Assembly (NCBI GenBank): GCA_964608325.1
Contig: CAZSMX010000002.1
Coordinates: 1 to 64,000 of the forward strand
Length of the DNA stretch: 64,000 nucleotides
DNA from: CAZRVH01 sp964608325
Lineage (GTDB): Bacteria; Patescibacteriota; Gracilibacteria; Peribacterales; Peribacteraceae
Direction: 5' to 3'
In this document: positions 49,109-56,189 of the stretch, in pieces
Layout: every line of letters starts with the position of its first letter
Position numbering within the stretch: position 1 is the first letter of the stretch
Position numbers and translations under genes: made by a program
Notes under the pieces: generated by a model
The model's database searches: none
The model's input: only the letters and a program-made list of their open reading frames with translations
Told to the model about the DNA's origin: nothing

Positions 49109-49176
49109 ACCGGTACTCAACCGCGGTTGGCGTTTCCCATGCACTCCATTATCCTTCGCTCACTTTCCGAACACCC

Positions 49177-49761
49177 ATGATTCTTTCCGATCGAGACATC
49201 AAGGCAGCCATTGCATCCGGACGCGTGAAGATTTCCCCCGAGCAGGCGCTGGAGGACATGCACATCTTCGCGTCCAGCATGGACCTGCACCTCGGTCCGT
49301 CCTTCAAGCTCTACGAGCACAGCAAGTTCGCCATGCTCGACCCGAAGAAGCCGGAAACGTTCGTGGGAAACAGCCGCACCATCGCGGTGCCGGAAGGGGA
49401 GGCGTTCATCGTCCAGCCGGGGGAATTCGTCCTGGGCGTCACCGTCGAATCCATCACCGTGCCGGATGACCTGGTCGTCCGCGTGGAAGGCCGCAGCTCG
49501 CTGGGCCGCCTCGGCATCATCGTGCACTCCACCGCGGGATTCATCGATCCGGGATTCTCCGGAACCGTCACGCTGGAAATCAGCAACCTGAACCGCATGC
49601 CGGTTGCCCTGTACCCGGGCATGCGCATCTGCCAGCTCGCGTTCCAGCAGATGTCCAGTCCCGCCGACGTGCCGTACCACAAGAAGCCGAACAGCAAGTA
49701 CCAGAACCAGGTGCTTCCGGAGGAAAGCCGCATCGATAGCGATCCGGAGTTCAAGAGATAA
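49177..49761 (+). CDS. dcd: dCTP deaminase
   Basis: 194 residues from MILSDRDIKAAIASGRVKI. The motifs of the trimeric dCTP deaminase/dUTPase fold are intact: SSMDLHLGPSF, VRVEGRSSLGRLGIIVHSTAGFIDPGF in two parts, with the catalytic Glu in HSTAGFIDPGFSGTVTLEI, and YPGMRICQLAF. It makes dUTP (or dUMP in the bifunctional form) from dCTP for thymidylate synthesis. A start farther upstream would read through the two palindromes and is rejected. Confidence 0.95.
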   Translation: MILSDRDIKAAIASGRVKISPEQALEDMHIFASSMDLHLGPSFKLYEHSKFAMLDPKKPETFVGNSRTIAVPEGEAFIVQPGEFVLGVTVESITVPDDLVVRVEGRSSLGRLGIIVHSTAGFIDPGFSGTVTLEISNLNRMPVALYPGMRICQLAFQQMSSPADVPYHKKPNSKYQNQVLPEESRIDSDPEFKR

Positions 49762-49835
49762 GGTGCCCTTGCGTCCGGCGGAATCGGGTCTATCGTGTCG
49801 GATAGTTCCGATCTTTCCCCTTGCGAGGAGTGCTT

Positions 49836-50054
49836 ATGAAACGCGCCTTCCTTGCGCTCTTCATTGCCTGCGTTCTCATGCCCGGCATGTCTTTTGCTTC
49901 TTCGAAGGAGAGTCAGATCTTGCGTAGGGATCCGTCCAATCTGCCGCCGTCACCTCCAAGGTGGTATCAGCGTTTGGGCGAGCATTTTGGAGGCATTCTG
50001 CTTCTCATGTGTTCGATCGACGGGCATCAACGCCAGGTCATCCGTCCATGGTGA
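49836..50054 (+). CDS. Small exported protein
   Basis: 72 residues from MKRAFLALFIACVLMPGMSF, a signal peptide with cleavage near ASS at about residue 22. The mature part is about 50 residues with SNLPPSPPRWYQRLGEHFGG and a single Cys. It has a good SD (GAGGAG, 6 bases before the ATG). Family unknown; the length and unusual composition leave some doubt. Confidence 0.5.
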   Translation: MKRAFLALFIACVLMPGMSFASSKESQILRRDPSNLPPSPPRWYQRLGEHFGGILLLMCSIDGHQRQVIRPW

Positions 50055-50109
50055 CGCGAGCAATCCGGCCTTCCTTCTGGGAGGGCCGTTTTCAGCATCG
50101 ATGTGTGAA

Positions 50110-50186
50110 TGGTGGACGATCTCGGACTCGAACCGAGGACCTTTCGAATGTGAATCGAACGCTCTAACCAGCTGAGCTAATCGTCC
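50110..50186 (-). tRNA. tRNA-Val (anticodon CAC)
   Basis: Acceptor GGACGAT/ATCGTCC, D-arm AGCTCAGCTGGTTAGAGC, anticodon stem TTCGA/TCGAA with loop TTCACAT, T-arm CTCGGTTCGAGTCCGAG, discriminator A and encoded CCA. Confidence 0.94.
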
Positions 50187-50265
50187 AAAGAGGGCCCCAT
50201 TATAATCATCGGGCTCCATTTTACTATTTATTTTCGTATCTGATCAAAGGGACTACATTTGTCGT

Positions 50266-50388
50266 ATGGAAACTCTCCTTACAGTCTTTTCGGTCGTGTT
50301 CCTGATTGCCGTGATGGGTATGGGGGGAGGTGCCGGAGGCGGAGGGGGCGGGGGTAAAAAGAAGGGCGGTAAAAAGAAGAAAAAGTGA
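50266..50388 (+). CDS. 40-residue membrane peptide with poly-Gly and poly-Lys tail
   Basis: METLLTVFSVVFLIAVMGMG is one short membrane helix. It is followed by a Gly-rich linker and a tail with two Lys/Gly clusters (KKKGGKKKKK at the end). The ATG is preceded by GACTACATTTGTCGT with no SD. The extreme, non-random composition and compact start-to-stop suggest a real gene; the cationic tail could bind membrane, RNA or DNA at the membrane. No family known to me. Confidence 0.5.
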   Translation: METLLTVFSVVFLIAVMGMGGGAGGGGGGGKKKGGKKKKK

Positions 50389-50429
50389 AAGAATTGCCGT
50401 TTTGGTGTATTTTGGTTGTTTTCTGATAC

Positions 50430-50457
50430 TTGCAATTAGTAAATAATATTGTATTAT
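50430..50457 (+). promoter_or_regulatory. Promoter of the 50513 gene
   Basis: TTGCAA (50430-50435), 16-base spacer, TATTAT (50452-50457), about 55 bases before the ATG; an SD AAGGAG lies at 50500-50505. Confidence 0.65.
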
Positions 50458-50512
50458 ATACGCAAGGTACGCCGTTTGGAGTTCGTACTACACAAGCACA
50501 AGGAGTTTGAGA

Positions 50513-51400
50513 ATGCGACGTTCCGGATTGCTCTTTGACACCGACAACCGACCGACCCAGTTGTTTGCAGCCTTTCTGAAAGCGCTGTTGGTGCCTGGCG
50601 ATACCCTCGCCGCCATCGATGATGAACTGCAGAAACGCTACTTCCCGAAGCACGACGACGGCCGCGGAAAAGAACGGTGGGAGTTGCCTCCGGTTTCCCT
50701 GGAAGGCGGCTGTACCCCCGAGGATTTTCGTGGCCACCTCTCGAAGTGTGGCTTCCTGGACGTCATTAAGCCGACGCAACTGTCCTACAAGTACGGCTGC
50801 GTGCCAGGAGCGTTGCTTCCGCGCGCGCTGGTTCGCATGGATGATCTGATCGGCGCCTGGAACAAGGGCGTGCGATGGGATAAGAACGTTTTCTTCGGCG
50901 GCGAGCGTCCGTTGATGCTCAACGACAAGGAAAGCATCCAGGCCAGTTACGCCGCGTTGGGCGTCACGAACCCGGAAGGCGAAGCCGAGCTGTGGACTTC
51001 GATCGATCCCGAAACGGAACTCGACATGATGAAGTACTGCTGGGCCGTCCGTGATTACCAAGGGAAAATCCCCAAGGAACTCTTCAGACTGCCGACCAAG
51101 TTCGTGAACGCGCCGATGAAACCGGGAAAGAATCCGGGCGATGCGCCCATCCGTCCCGACTCGTTGGATCCGCTTTACACGTGGTTGGCCGAGGAGAACC
51201 CCGAGCCGGGTTCTATGCTCGTCTCATCGGGGGCCCCGTACGGTATGGCGCAGTCCGTTGCGTTCGAAACCGTCTTGGAGCCGAAGGGCTTCGTCGACAT
51301 CGAATTCTTCGGGCACGAAGCGCCGGCACTTGGGGTAGAAAACTTCCTCCGCGAGGTCGCTGGCTCGGTGAACCGCCTGCGCAAGCAGCGCGGCTTGTAA
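50513..51400 (+). CDS. Hypothetical soluble protein with full expression signals
   Basis: 295 residues from MRRSGLLFDTDNRPTQLFAA. No signal peptide or membrane helix. Visible landmarks: SLEGGCTPEDFRGHLSKCGF (two Cys), YKYGCVPGALLPRALVRMDDLIGAW, MMKYCWAVRDYQGKIPKELF and a C-terminal EFFGHEAPALGVENFLREVAG. Not recognised. It has a promoter, an SD and a strong terminator (51430-51465), as do the 32054 and 33248 genes, so it is an independent transcription unit. Confidence 0.75.
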   Translation: MRRSGLLFDTDNRPTQLFAAFLKALLVPGDTLAAIDDELQKRYFPKHDDGRGKERWELPPVSLEGGCTPEDFRGHLSKCGFLDVIKPTQLSYKYGCVPGALLPRALVRMDDLIGAWNKGVRWDKNVFFGGERPLMLNDKESIQASYAALGVTNPEGEAELWTSIDPETELDMMKYCWAVRDYQGKIPKELFRLPTKFVNAPMKPGKNPGDAPIRPDSLDPLYTWLAEENPEPGSMLVSSGAPYGMAQSVAFETVLEPKGFVDIEFFGHEAPALGVENFLREVAGSVNRLRKQRGL

Positions 51401-51429
51401 GGGGCGTTACGGTTGTCAGTCAAAGAGCG

Positions 51430-51465
51430 AAGCCCCTTCCTGGTTCATTCCAGGAGGGGGCTTTT
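51430..51465 (+). terminator. Terminator of the 50513 gene
   Basis: AGCCCC-TTCCTGG pairs with CCAGGA-GGGGGCT, followed by TTTT. Confidence 0.85.
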
Positions 51466-51504
51466 GCTATATCTCTAGAAGCATGTTTTCGCTATCCTAA
51501 GCCC

Positions 51505-52182
51505 ATGGCAAAGCCCAAGCACATCAAGGAAATCAACCCCGGCCGTATCCTCTACAAAGACGAGCACCTGCTTGTGGTGAACAAGTTGGCCGGAGAATTG
51601 GTGGTGGCCGCGGGCGGGAAGGGCAAGCAGCCGCTCTTCGACTTCCTGAAGAAAACCAATCCGGGTCTTCGCGTCGTGCACCGCCTGGACTTCGGTACGT
51701 CGGGAGTCATCGTGTTCGCCCTCACGGCCGATGCGGTCGCCAGGATCCGCGAGCGCAATTTCAAAGGCTGGAAGAAGACATACCACGCGCTTGTCGCGGG
51801 GCACATCGAGCGCAGGCAGGGGACGATCGAGTACAAGTTGAAGGCACGCACCAACGACATGCTGGTTGACGCCGTATCCCACTACCGCGTGTTGGAAGCC
51901 TTCCAGTACGCCACTTACGTCGCGGTAGACATCGACACCGGCCGCAAGCACCAGATCCGCCAGCACATGAAGCACATCGGGCATCCGCTGCTGCTCGATC
52001 CCTTGTACGGGGACGAGAAGAAGGACCGCGCATTCAAGAAGAACTTCCACTACAGCCGCTTCTTCCTGCATGCCTACAGCCTGGACTTCCCGCATCCCAT
52101 CACCGGGGTGCCGATCCACGTGGAGGCGGAAATTCCCGCGGCATTCGAGAGCGTTTTGAATAAGTTGAGAGAACGAAGATAA
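51505..52182 (+). CDS. RluA-family pseudouridine synthase
   Basis: 225 residues from MAKPKHIKEINPGRILYKDE. The catalytic motif VVHRLDFGTSGVIVFALT (HRLDxxTSG with the catalytic Asp) is near residue 58; LKTYHALVAG-like KKTYHALVAGH and GRKHQIRQHMKHIGHPLLLDPLYG complete the family set. No S4 domain precedes it, as in TruC/RluA-type enzymes; the target rRNA or tRNA position cannot be told from sequence. TATCCT ends six bases before the ATG. Confidence 0.92.
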   Translation: MAKPKHIKEINPGRILYKDEHLLVVNKLAGELVVAAGGKGKQPLFDFLKKTNPGLRVVHRLDFGTSGVIVFALTADAVARIRERNFKGWKKTYHALVAGHIERRQGTIEYKLKARTNDMLVDAVSHYRVLEAFQYATYVAVDIDTGRKHQIRQHMKHIGHPLLLDPLYGDEKKDRAFKKNFHYSRFFLHAYSLDFPHPITGVPIHVEAEIPAAFESVLNKLRERR

Positions 52183-52188
52183 TTGTTT

Positions 52189-52356
52189 GTCCCTTTTTAC
52201 GGCGCCAAAAAGGAACCAAAAAGCGCTCCCGCGTCCAAAGCACGCTCCGCCCGCCCCGCGGCGGGTGTTTTATTCAGTCCAAGGCTTCCCTCATAAAACA
52301 CCCGCGATGTGCGCTCTGGCGCAGCGGGGCTTCCCCTTCACCCCCATGGACGCGGG
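52189..52356 (+). repeat. Structured intergenic element, copy 3
   Basis: P0: GTCCCTTTTT 52189-52198 with AAAAAGGAAC 52207-52216 (nine of ten). P1: CCCGCGTCCA 52228-52237 with TGGACGCGGG 52347-52356. P2: GCCCCGC 52253-52259 with GCGGGGC 52324-52330. P3: GCGGGTGTTTTAT 52261-52273 with ATAAAACACCCGC 52293-52305 (13 exact pairs). P4: TGCGC-TCTG-GCGCA 52310-52323. Lies between the pseudouridine synthase gene and trpS. Compared with copy 2, P3 differs by paired substitutions that keep pairing. Confidence 0.85.
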
Positions 52357-52492
52357 TGAATCCACTTCTGTTTAAGAAAAATATGAAAAAGATATACCCC
52401 TTGTGCGTGGCCACCCTCTCCGCAAAGCGGAGAGGGTGGGGGTGAGGTCGAAGGGGTTCGACGAGCTCACTATGACCGTGTATCCTCTCGGC

Positions 52493-53610
52493 ATGCGCGT
52501 TTTGTCAGGCATCCAACCATCGGGTCAACTTCACCTGGGCAACTACTTCGGGTCCATGCGACCGAATTTGGAGATGATCGGAAAGGCCGATGAGAACGTG
52601 TTCTTCATCGCGGACCTGCACGCCCTCACGACGGTCCAGGNNNNNNNNNNNNNNNNNNNNNNNNNNNNNNNNNNNNNNNNNNNNNNNNNNNNNNNNNNNN
52701 NNNNNNNNNNNNNNNNNNNNNNNNNNNNNNNNNNNNNNNNGCCGATGAGAACGTGTTCTTCATCGCGGACCTGCACGCCCTCACGACGGTCCAGGACAAG
52801 AAAGTGCTGAAGCAACTGCGCGAAGACATCCTGCTGGACTACCTCGCCTGCGGTTTCGATCCGGACAAGGCGATCATGTTCTACCAATCCGACGTTCCCG
52901 CCCATACGGAGCTGATGTGGATCCTCTCCACGCTGACGCCGATGGGGCTTTTGGAGCGTTCCGTGAGCTACAAGGACAAGGTGCAGAAGGGGATTCCCGC
53001 CATGGCCGGATTGTTCACGTATCCCGTGCTCATGGCGGCGGACATCCTGCTCTACAACGCGGACATCGTGCCGATCGGGCAGGATCAGAAGCAGCATTTG
53101 GAGATCGCGCGCGACCTGGCCGAGAAGTTCAACAACGCATTCGGCGACACGCTCACTGTTCCCGAGCCGAAGATCGCCAAGGAAGTGGCGGTGGTGCCGG
53201 GCACGGACGGCCAGAAGATGAGCAAGAGTTACGGCAACACCATCCCGCTGTTCGGCGAAGAATCGGCAGTGAAGAAGGCGGTGATGGGCATCGTGACGGA
53301 TTCCAAGGGGATGAACGACCCGAAGGATCCCGAGACATCGCCGATCTTCCAGATCCACTCGCTCTTCCTTTCCGAAGGTGAGAAGAAGACGCTGGCGGAT
53401 GAATACAAGAACGGTTTGCCGTACGGCGAGGCGAAGAAGAAATTGCTTGCGAGCATCAACGACCATGTCGCTCCCATGCGCGCCAAGCGTGATGAGCTGG
53501 CGAAGGATCCGAAGAAGTTGAAAGAGATCGCCGCCGAAGGCGCCGCCAAGGCGAGGGTGATCGCAAACGAGACCCTCGCGAAGGTGTATTCCGCCGTGGG
53601 ACTTCGCTGA
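52493..53610 (+). CDS. trpS: Tryptophan--tRNA ligase (interrupted by an assembly gap)
   Basis: Class I synthetase from MRVLSGIQPSGQLHLGNYFG, with HIGH-type HLGN near residue 18 and KMSKS in DGQKMSKSYGN. The 100 N residues at 52641-52740 are flanked by an exact 55-base duplication (52586-52640 and 52741-52795). Removing the gap and one copy gives 963 bases, a perfect in-frame 320-residue protein of normal length, so the gene is intact in the organism. The stop overlaps the maf ATG (TGATG). The TATCCT motif ends six bases before the ATG. Confidence 0.93.
52586..52795. other. Assembly gap with duplicated flanks in trpS
   Basis: N residues at 52641-52740 between identical 55-base segments. As at 18504, this indicates an unmerged k-mer overlap and not missing sequence. 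Confidence 0.93.
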
Positions 53611-54200
53611 TGGAACGTCTCATCTTGGCATCCGGCAGCAAGGCGCGCAGGAAGCTTTTGGAGGAGCTGGGCGTCGTGTTCGAGGCGATCGCCGCGGACG
53701 TGGATGAAGACAATCACCCAGAAAAGGATCCTCCCAAACGGGTTGCCGATCTGGCGCGTATGAAGGCCCGGAAGATCGCAAGTGAGAATCCCGGAGCTTG
53801 GGTCATCGGAGGCGATTCCGTCATTGTCGCGCAGGACGGTACTCTTTTGGAAAAACCCCGGGACATGGCGCATGCCGAAGAAATGCTGCGACGCCAGAGC
53901 GGTACCTGGTCCACCGATTATGCGTCCCTCTGCATCATCCGGCCGGACGGGGAGATCTTCGAGGACGTGGCGTCGGGGAAGGTGTTGTTTGACGATCTAT
54001 CCGAGGAAACGATCCGTTGGTGGTTGGACGCGGGGTTCTGGAAAGGGAATTCGGGCGGCTTCGTCATCGAGGGGCCGGGCCAGCTCATCCTTCCGAAAAT
54101 CGACGGGAATATGACGAGCGTGATGGGGTTCCCGATCTGGCTGTTGGGTCAGCTCTTCGAAAAGGCGGGCACGCCGATCCAGTCATTCATGAAGTCTTAA
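53610..54200 (+). CDS. Maf-family nucleotide pyrophosphatase
   Basis: 196 residues from MERLILASGSKARRKLLEEL, the Maf N-terminal pattern (LASxSxRRxxLL). VIGGDSVIVAQDGTLLEKPRDMAHAEEML carries the catalytic Asp/Glu and the KP motif; FWKGNSGGFVIEGPGQLIL and GFPIWLLGQL complete the fold. Maf proteins hydrolyse dTTP, UTP or modified nucleotides and limit their incorporation. Translationally coupled to trpS. Confidence 0.9.
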   Translation: MERLILASGSKARRKLLEELGVVFEAIAADVDEDNHPEKDPPKRVADLARMKARKIASENPGAWVIGGDSVIVAQDGTLLEKPRDMAHAEEMLRRQSGTWSTDYASLCIIRPDGEIFEDVASGKVLFDDLSEETIRWWLDAGFWKGNSGGFVIEGPGQLILPKIDGNMTSVMGFPIWLLGQLFEKAGTPIQSFMKS

Positions 54201-54203
54201 TTA

Positions 54204-54362
54204 CTACTGCTGTGCGTTGCTGATGCTGCTGTCCTCGCCCGGCACGTCGGTGTTTTCGTAGAACCCCGCCTCGGGTCCGGCTATGGCTTCCTCGTTGCCT
54301 TCCGGTACATCCGCCTTCTCGTCGTCATCGCCGCCTTTCATATTCAGATCATCGATAAACAT
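54204..54362 (-). CDS. Small acidic protein (52 residues)
   Basis: Reads MFIDDLNMKGGDDDEKADVP at the start and is rich in Asp/Glu, Gly and Asn throughout, ending ISNAQQ. Minus-strand TACAAT lies 14 bases before the ATG, so a promoter is plausible. Codon use and composition look coding, but the short length and lack of a recognised family leave this uncertain. Confidence 0.45.
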   Translation of the reverse strand: MFIDDLNMKGGDDDEKADVPEGNEEAIAGPEAGFYENTDVPGEDSSISNAQQ

Positions 54363-54415
54363 ATATGCCTATTGTACTCAGGCATCGGATCGTCTCAAAG
54401 CATTTACCCGTCTTT

Positions 54416-55141
54416 TCAGAGCGTCGGCAGGCGGTATCCCTTCAATTCTTCGCAGTACTTCTCGTAGTTCGGCAGCACGTGTTCCACCTCGCGCCAGTAC
54501 GCGCGGGAGTGGTTCTGGTACCGGCGGTGCGCAAGTTCGTGGATGATGACGTAGCGCAGCAGGGAAGGCGGCAGGAAGAGCAATGCGGTATTCAGCATGA
54601 TGCGTCCGCGTGACGAGCAGCTGCCCCACTGGGTGGTCGCGAAGCCGAGCTCCACGCTGCGGATGAGCGCGCAGTACGTGTCGTTATTGATCGAATGCAC
54701 GAGCGCCGTGATGCGCTTCTCTTCGGCTTTGGAAAGAAGCGACCACAGGAAGCGGTGCAATGCGCGGCGGCGCGTGCCGGGTCCCACTCCCACCTTCCAT
54801 CCCGTCGCCGTGCGTCGGGCTTCCGTCCGCGTCGACGGGTACAGGCTGAAGACGTACTTCTTTCCCGTCGCCAGCGTCACGGTCTGCGTCTGTCCGCCCA
54901 TCAGCAAATTCTGGAAGGGGTGGATGGATTCCTTCTGGCGCTCTTCGGTCACGAGCTGCGTCATGCGTTTCAGCAGGTTCTTGATATGCTCCTGCTCCTC
55001 GGTTTTGGACAGGTTCCTGGCCAAACGGATGACGATCGTATCGTCCTTGCACACAGCCCTGGAATGCTTGTTTTTCGTGTATTCCACGCGATGGCGGAGG
55101 CGCAGGGGGTTCTTTGATGTTCGCTTCGGCGAGGTGCTCAT
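54416..55141 (-). CDS. YgjP-like metallopeptidase-domain protein (DUF45)
   Basis: 241 residues from MSTSPKRTSKNPLRLRHRVE. The zincin motif HELAHRRYQNHSRAYWREVE near the C-terminus holds two His and the Glu ligand or base; RSVELGFATTQWGSCSSRGRI is the conserved SRWGSC-like element that precedes it. A metal-dependent hydrolase of unknown substrate; in other bacteria it often lies beside restriction genes, but no such neighbours are seen here. No clear SD. The 150-base stretch after it (55142-55293) shows nothing I can name. Confidence 0.88.
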   Translation of the reverse strand: MSTSPKRTSKNPLRLRHRVEYTKNKHSRAVCKDDTIVIRLARNLSKTEEQEHIKNLLKRMTQLVTEERQKESIHPFQNLLMGGQTQTVTLATGKKYVFSLYPSTRTEARRTATGWKVGVGPGTRRRALHRFLWSLLSKAEEKRITALVHSINNDTYCALIRSVELGFATTQWGSCSSRGRIMLNTALLFLPPSLLRYVIIHELAHRRYQNHSRAYWREVEHVLPNYEKYCEELKGYRLPTL

Positions 55142-55293
55142 TTTGGCTAAGGGAAGCGAAATAGAATGGATACCAAGAAAAGCTACAAGCTTCTGGGTCG
55201 CGCAGCTTATCTCCCCGGAGCCACCCCTGGGAATTGTCACATTTTTGGGAATAGTTCGTAATACTAGACCGGGCAAAATCTCCCGGCCGGAAC

Positions 55294-56088
55294 CTACCCT
55301 TCTGTCTCGACCAAAATGCGAAGTGTTGCGGCACACTCCCGACTCTTCGCCAGGGCGGTTTTCAGTGATGTTAGGGCAGTGTCGAATGCCGAGGATTTGG
55401 CAATAGATAGTAAATTCACAGTCTCTTCCAGGCACGAAACCTGCGAATCGGCACTCGTTTCGGGCTCCTGGGAGAGGAGTTCGTCCATGCGGCTGACGTG
55501 CCAGGCGGTCCAGGGGACCAGTCGGTCCGCGGACAAGTGGAAGAGTGCCGTCCAGTACGGGATACGGTACTGGTCGCGCAGCTTGCGCTTCGCTGTCTGC
55601 AACAGCTCTACGGTCGAGTAGACGTTGGTATCGATGCCGTCCACGATCGCGGACTGCGCGTCCATCAATTCGGCCGTCGCGGACGAGTATGTCGAAAGCA
55701 CCGTCGCGTCGACGCTCGGGAGGGATTCCATGAACTGCTTCTCCTTGCGGCGCAGCGCGAGTTCTTCCATGAGGTCGCTTCGGAAGCATTGCGCCGACTT
55801 CGATACGATCGTGTCGCGGTTCGCTTTGCGAATTTCCTCGCGGCACTTCGCTCTCAGTTCCCAGATGCGCTGCTCATGCCGTGCTTTTTCCGTGTCCCAT
55901 GCCTTCTGCTTCGTCGCGTTCGGAAGCAACGCGCCGGTGTTCGCGGGGATGCGTGTTTCGATCTGCGTGCGAAGGGCATGGATACGTTCAAACAGCGACC
56001 CGCCCGTTCCGGTGTTCTCCGCTGCGAGAGAGGTGGCAGGAAGAAGGCTGCAAATGAGGGAGGTGATGATGAGTGTTCCGCGGTTCAT
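55294..56088 (-). CDS. Secreted helical protein, function unknown
   Basis: 264 residues. Signal peptide MNRGTLIITSLICSLLPATS, cleaved near ALAAEN-type AAEN at about 22. The mature part is helical and charged, with several Cys (KCREEIRKAN, AQCFRSDL, SCLEETVNLL, RECAATLRI) that could form disulfides in keeping with the DsbA-like protein at 46 kb. No family recognised. TAAACT ends nine bases before the ATG on the minus strand. Confidence 0.72.
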   Translation of the reverse strand: MNRGTLIITSLICSLLPATSLAAENTGTGGSLFERIHALRTQIETRIPANTGALLPNATKQKAWDTEKARHEQRIWELRAKCREEIRKANRDTIVSKSAQCFRSDLMEELALRRKEKQFMESLPSVDATVLSTYSSATAELMDAQSAIVDGIDTNVYSTVELLQTAKRKLRDQYRIPYWTALFHLSADRLVPWTAWHVSRMDELLSQEPETSADSQVSCLEETVNLLSIAKSSAFDTALTSLKTALAKSRECAATLRILVETEG

Positions 56089-56107
56089 GCGGCAATAAGT
56101 TTATCAC

Positions 56108-56176
56108 AGCTTCCTTAGCTTCGTTAGCTTCATTAAAAATATCGTTACGGAAATGTAGTGAAGCTAATGAGGCTAC
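56108..56176. repeat. Palindromic word repeat, AGCTTC type (second copy)
   Basis: Left arm repeats AGCTTC-TTAGCTTCGTTAGC words; right arm is TAGTGAAGCTAATGAGGCTA, pairing 16 of 21. The words are the same as at 43214-43288. Ends about 14 bases from the stop of the GH15 gene. Confidence 0.65.
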
Positions 56177-56189
56177 AAACTAAACCCCA

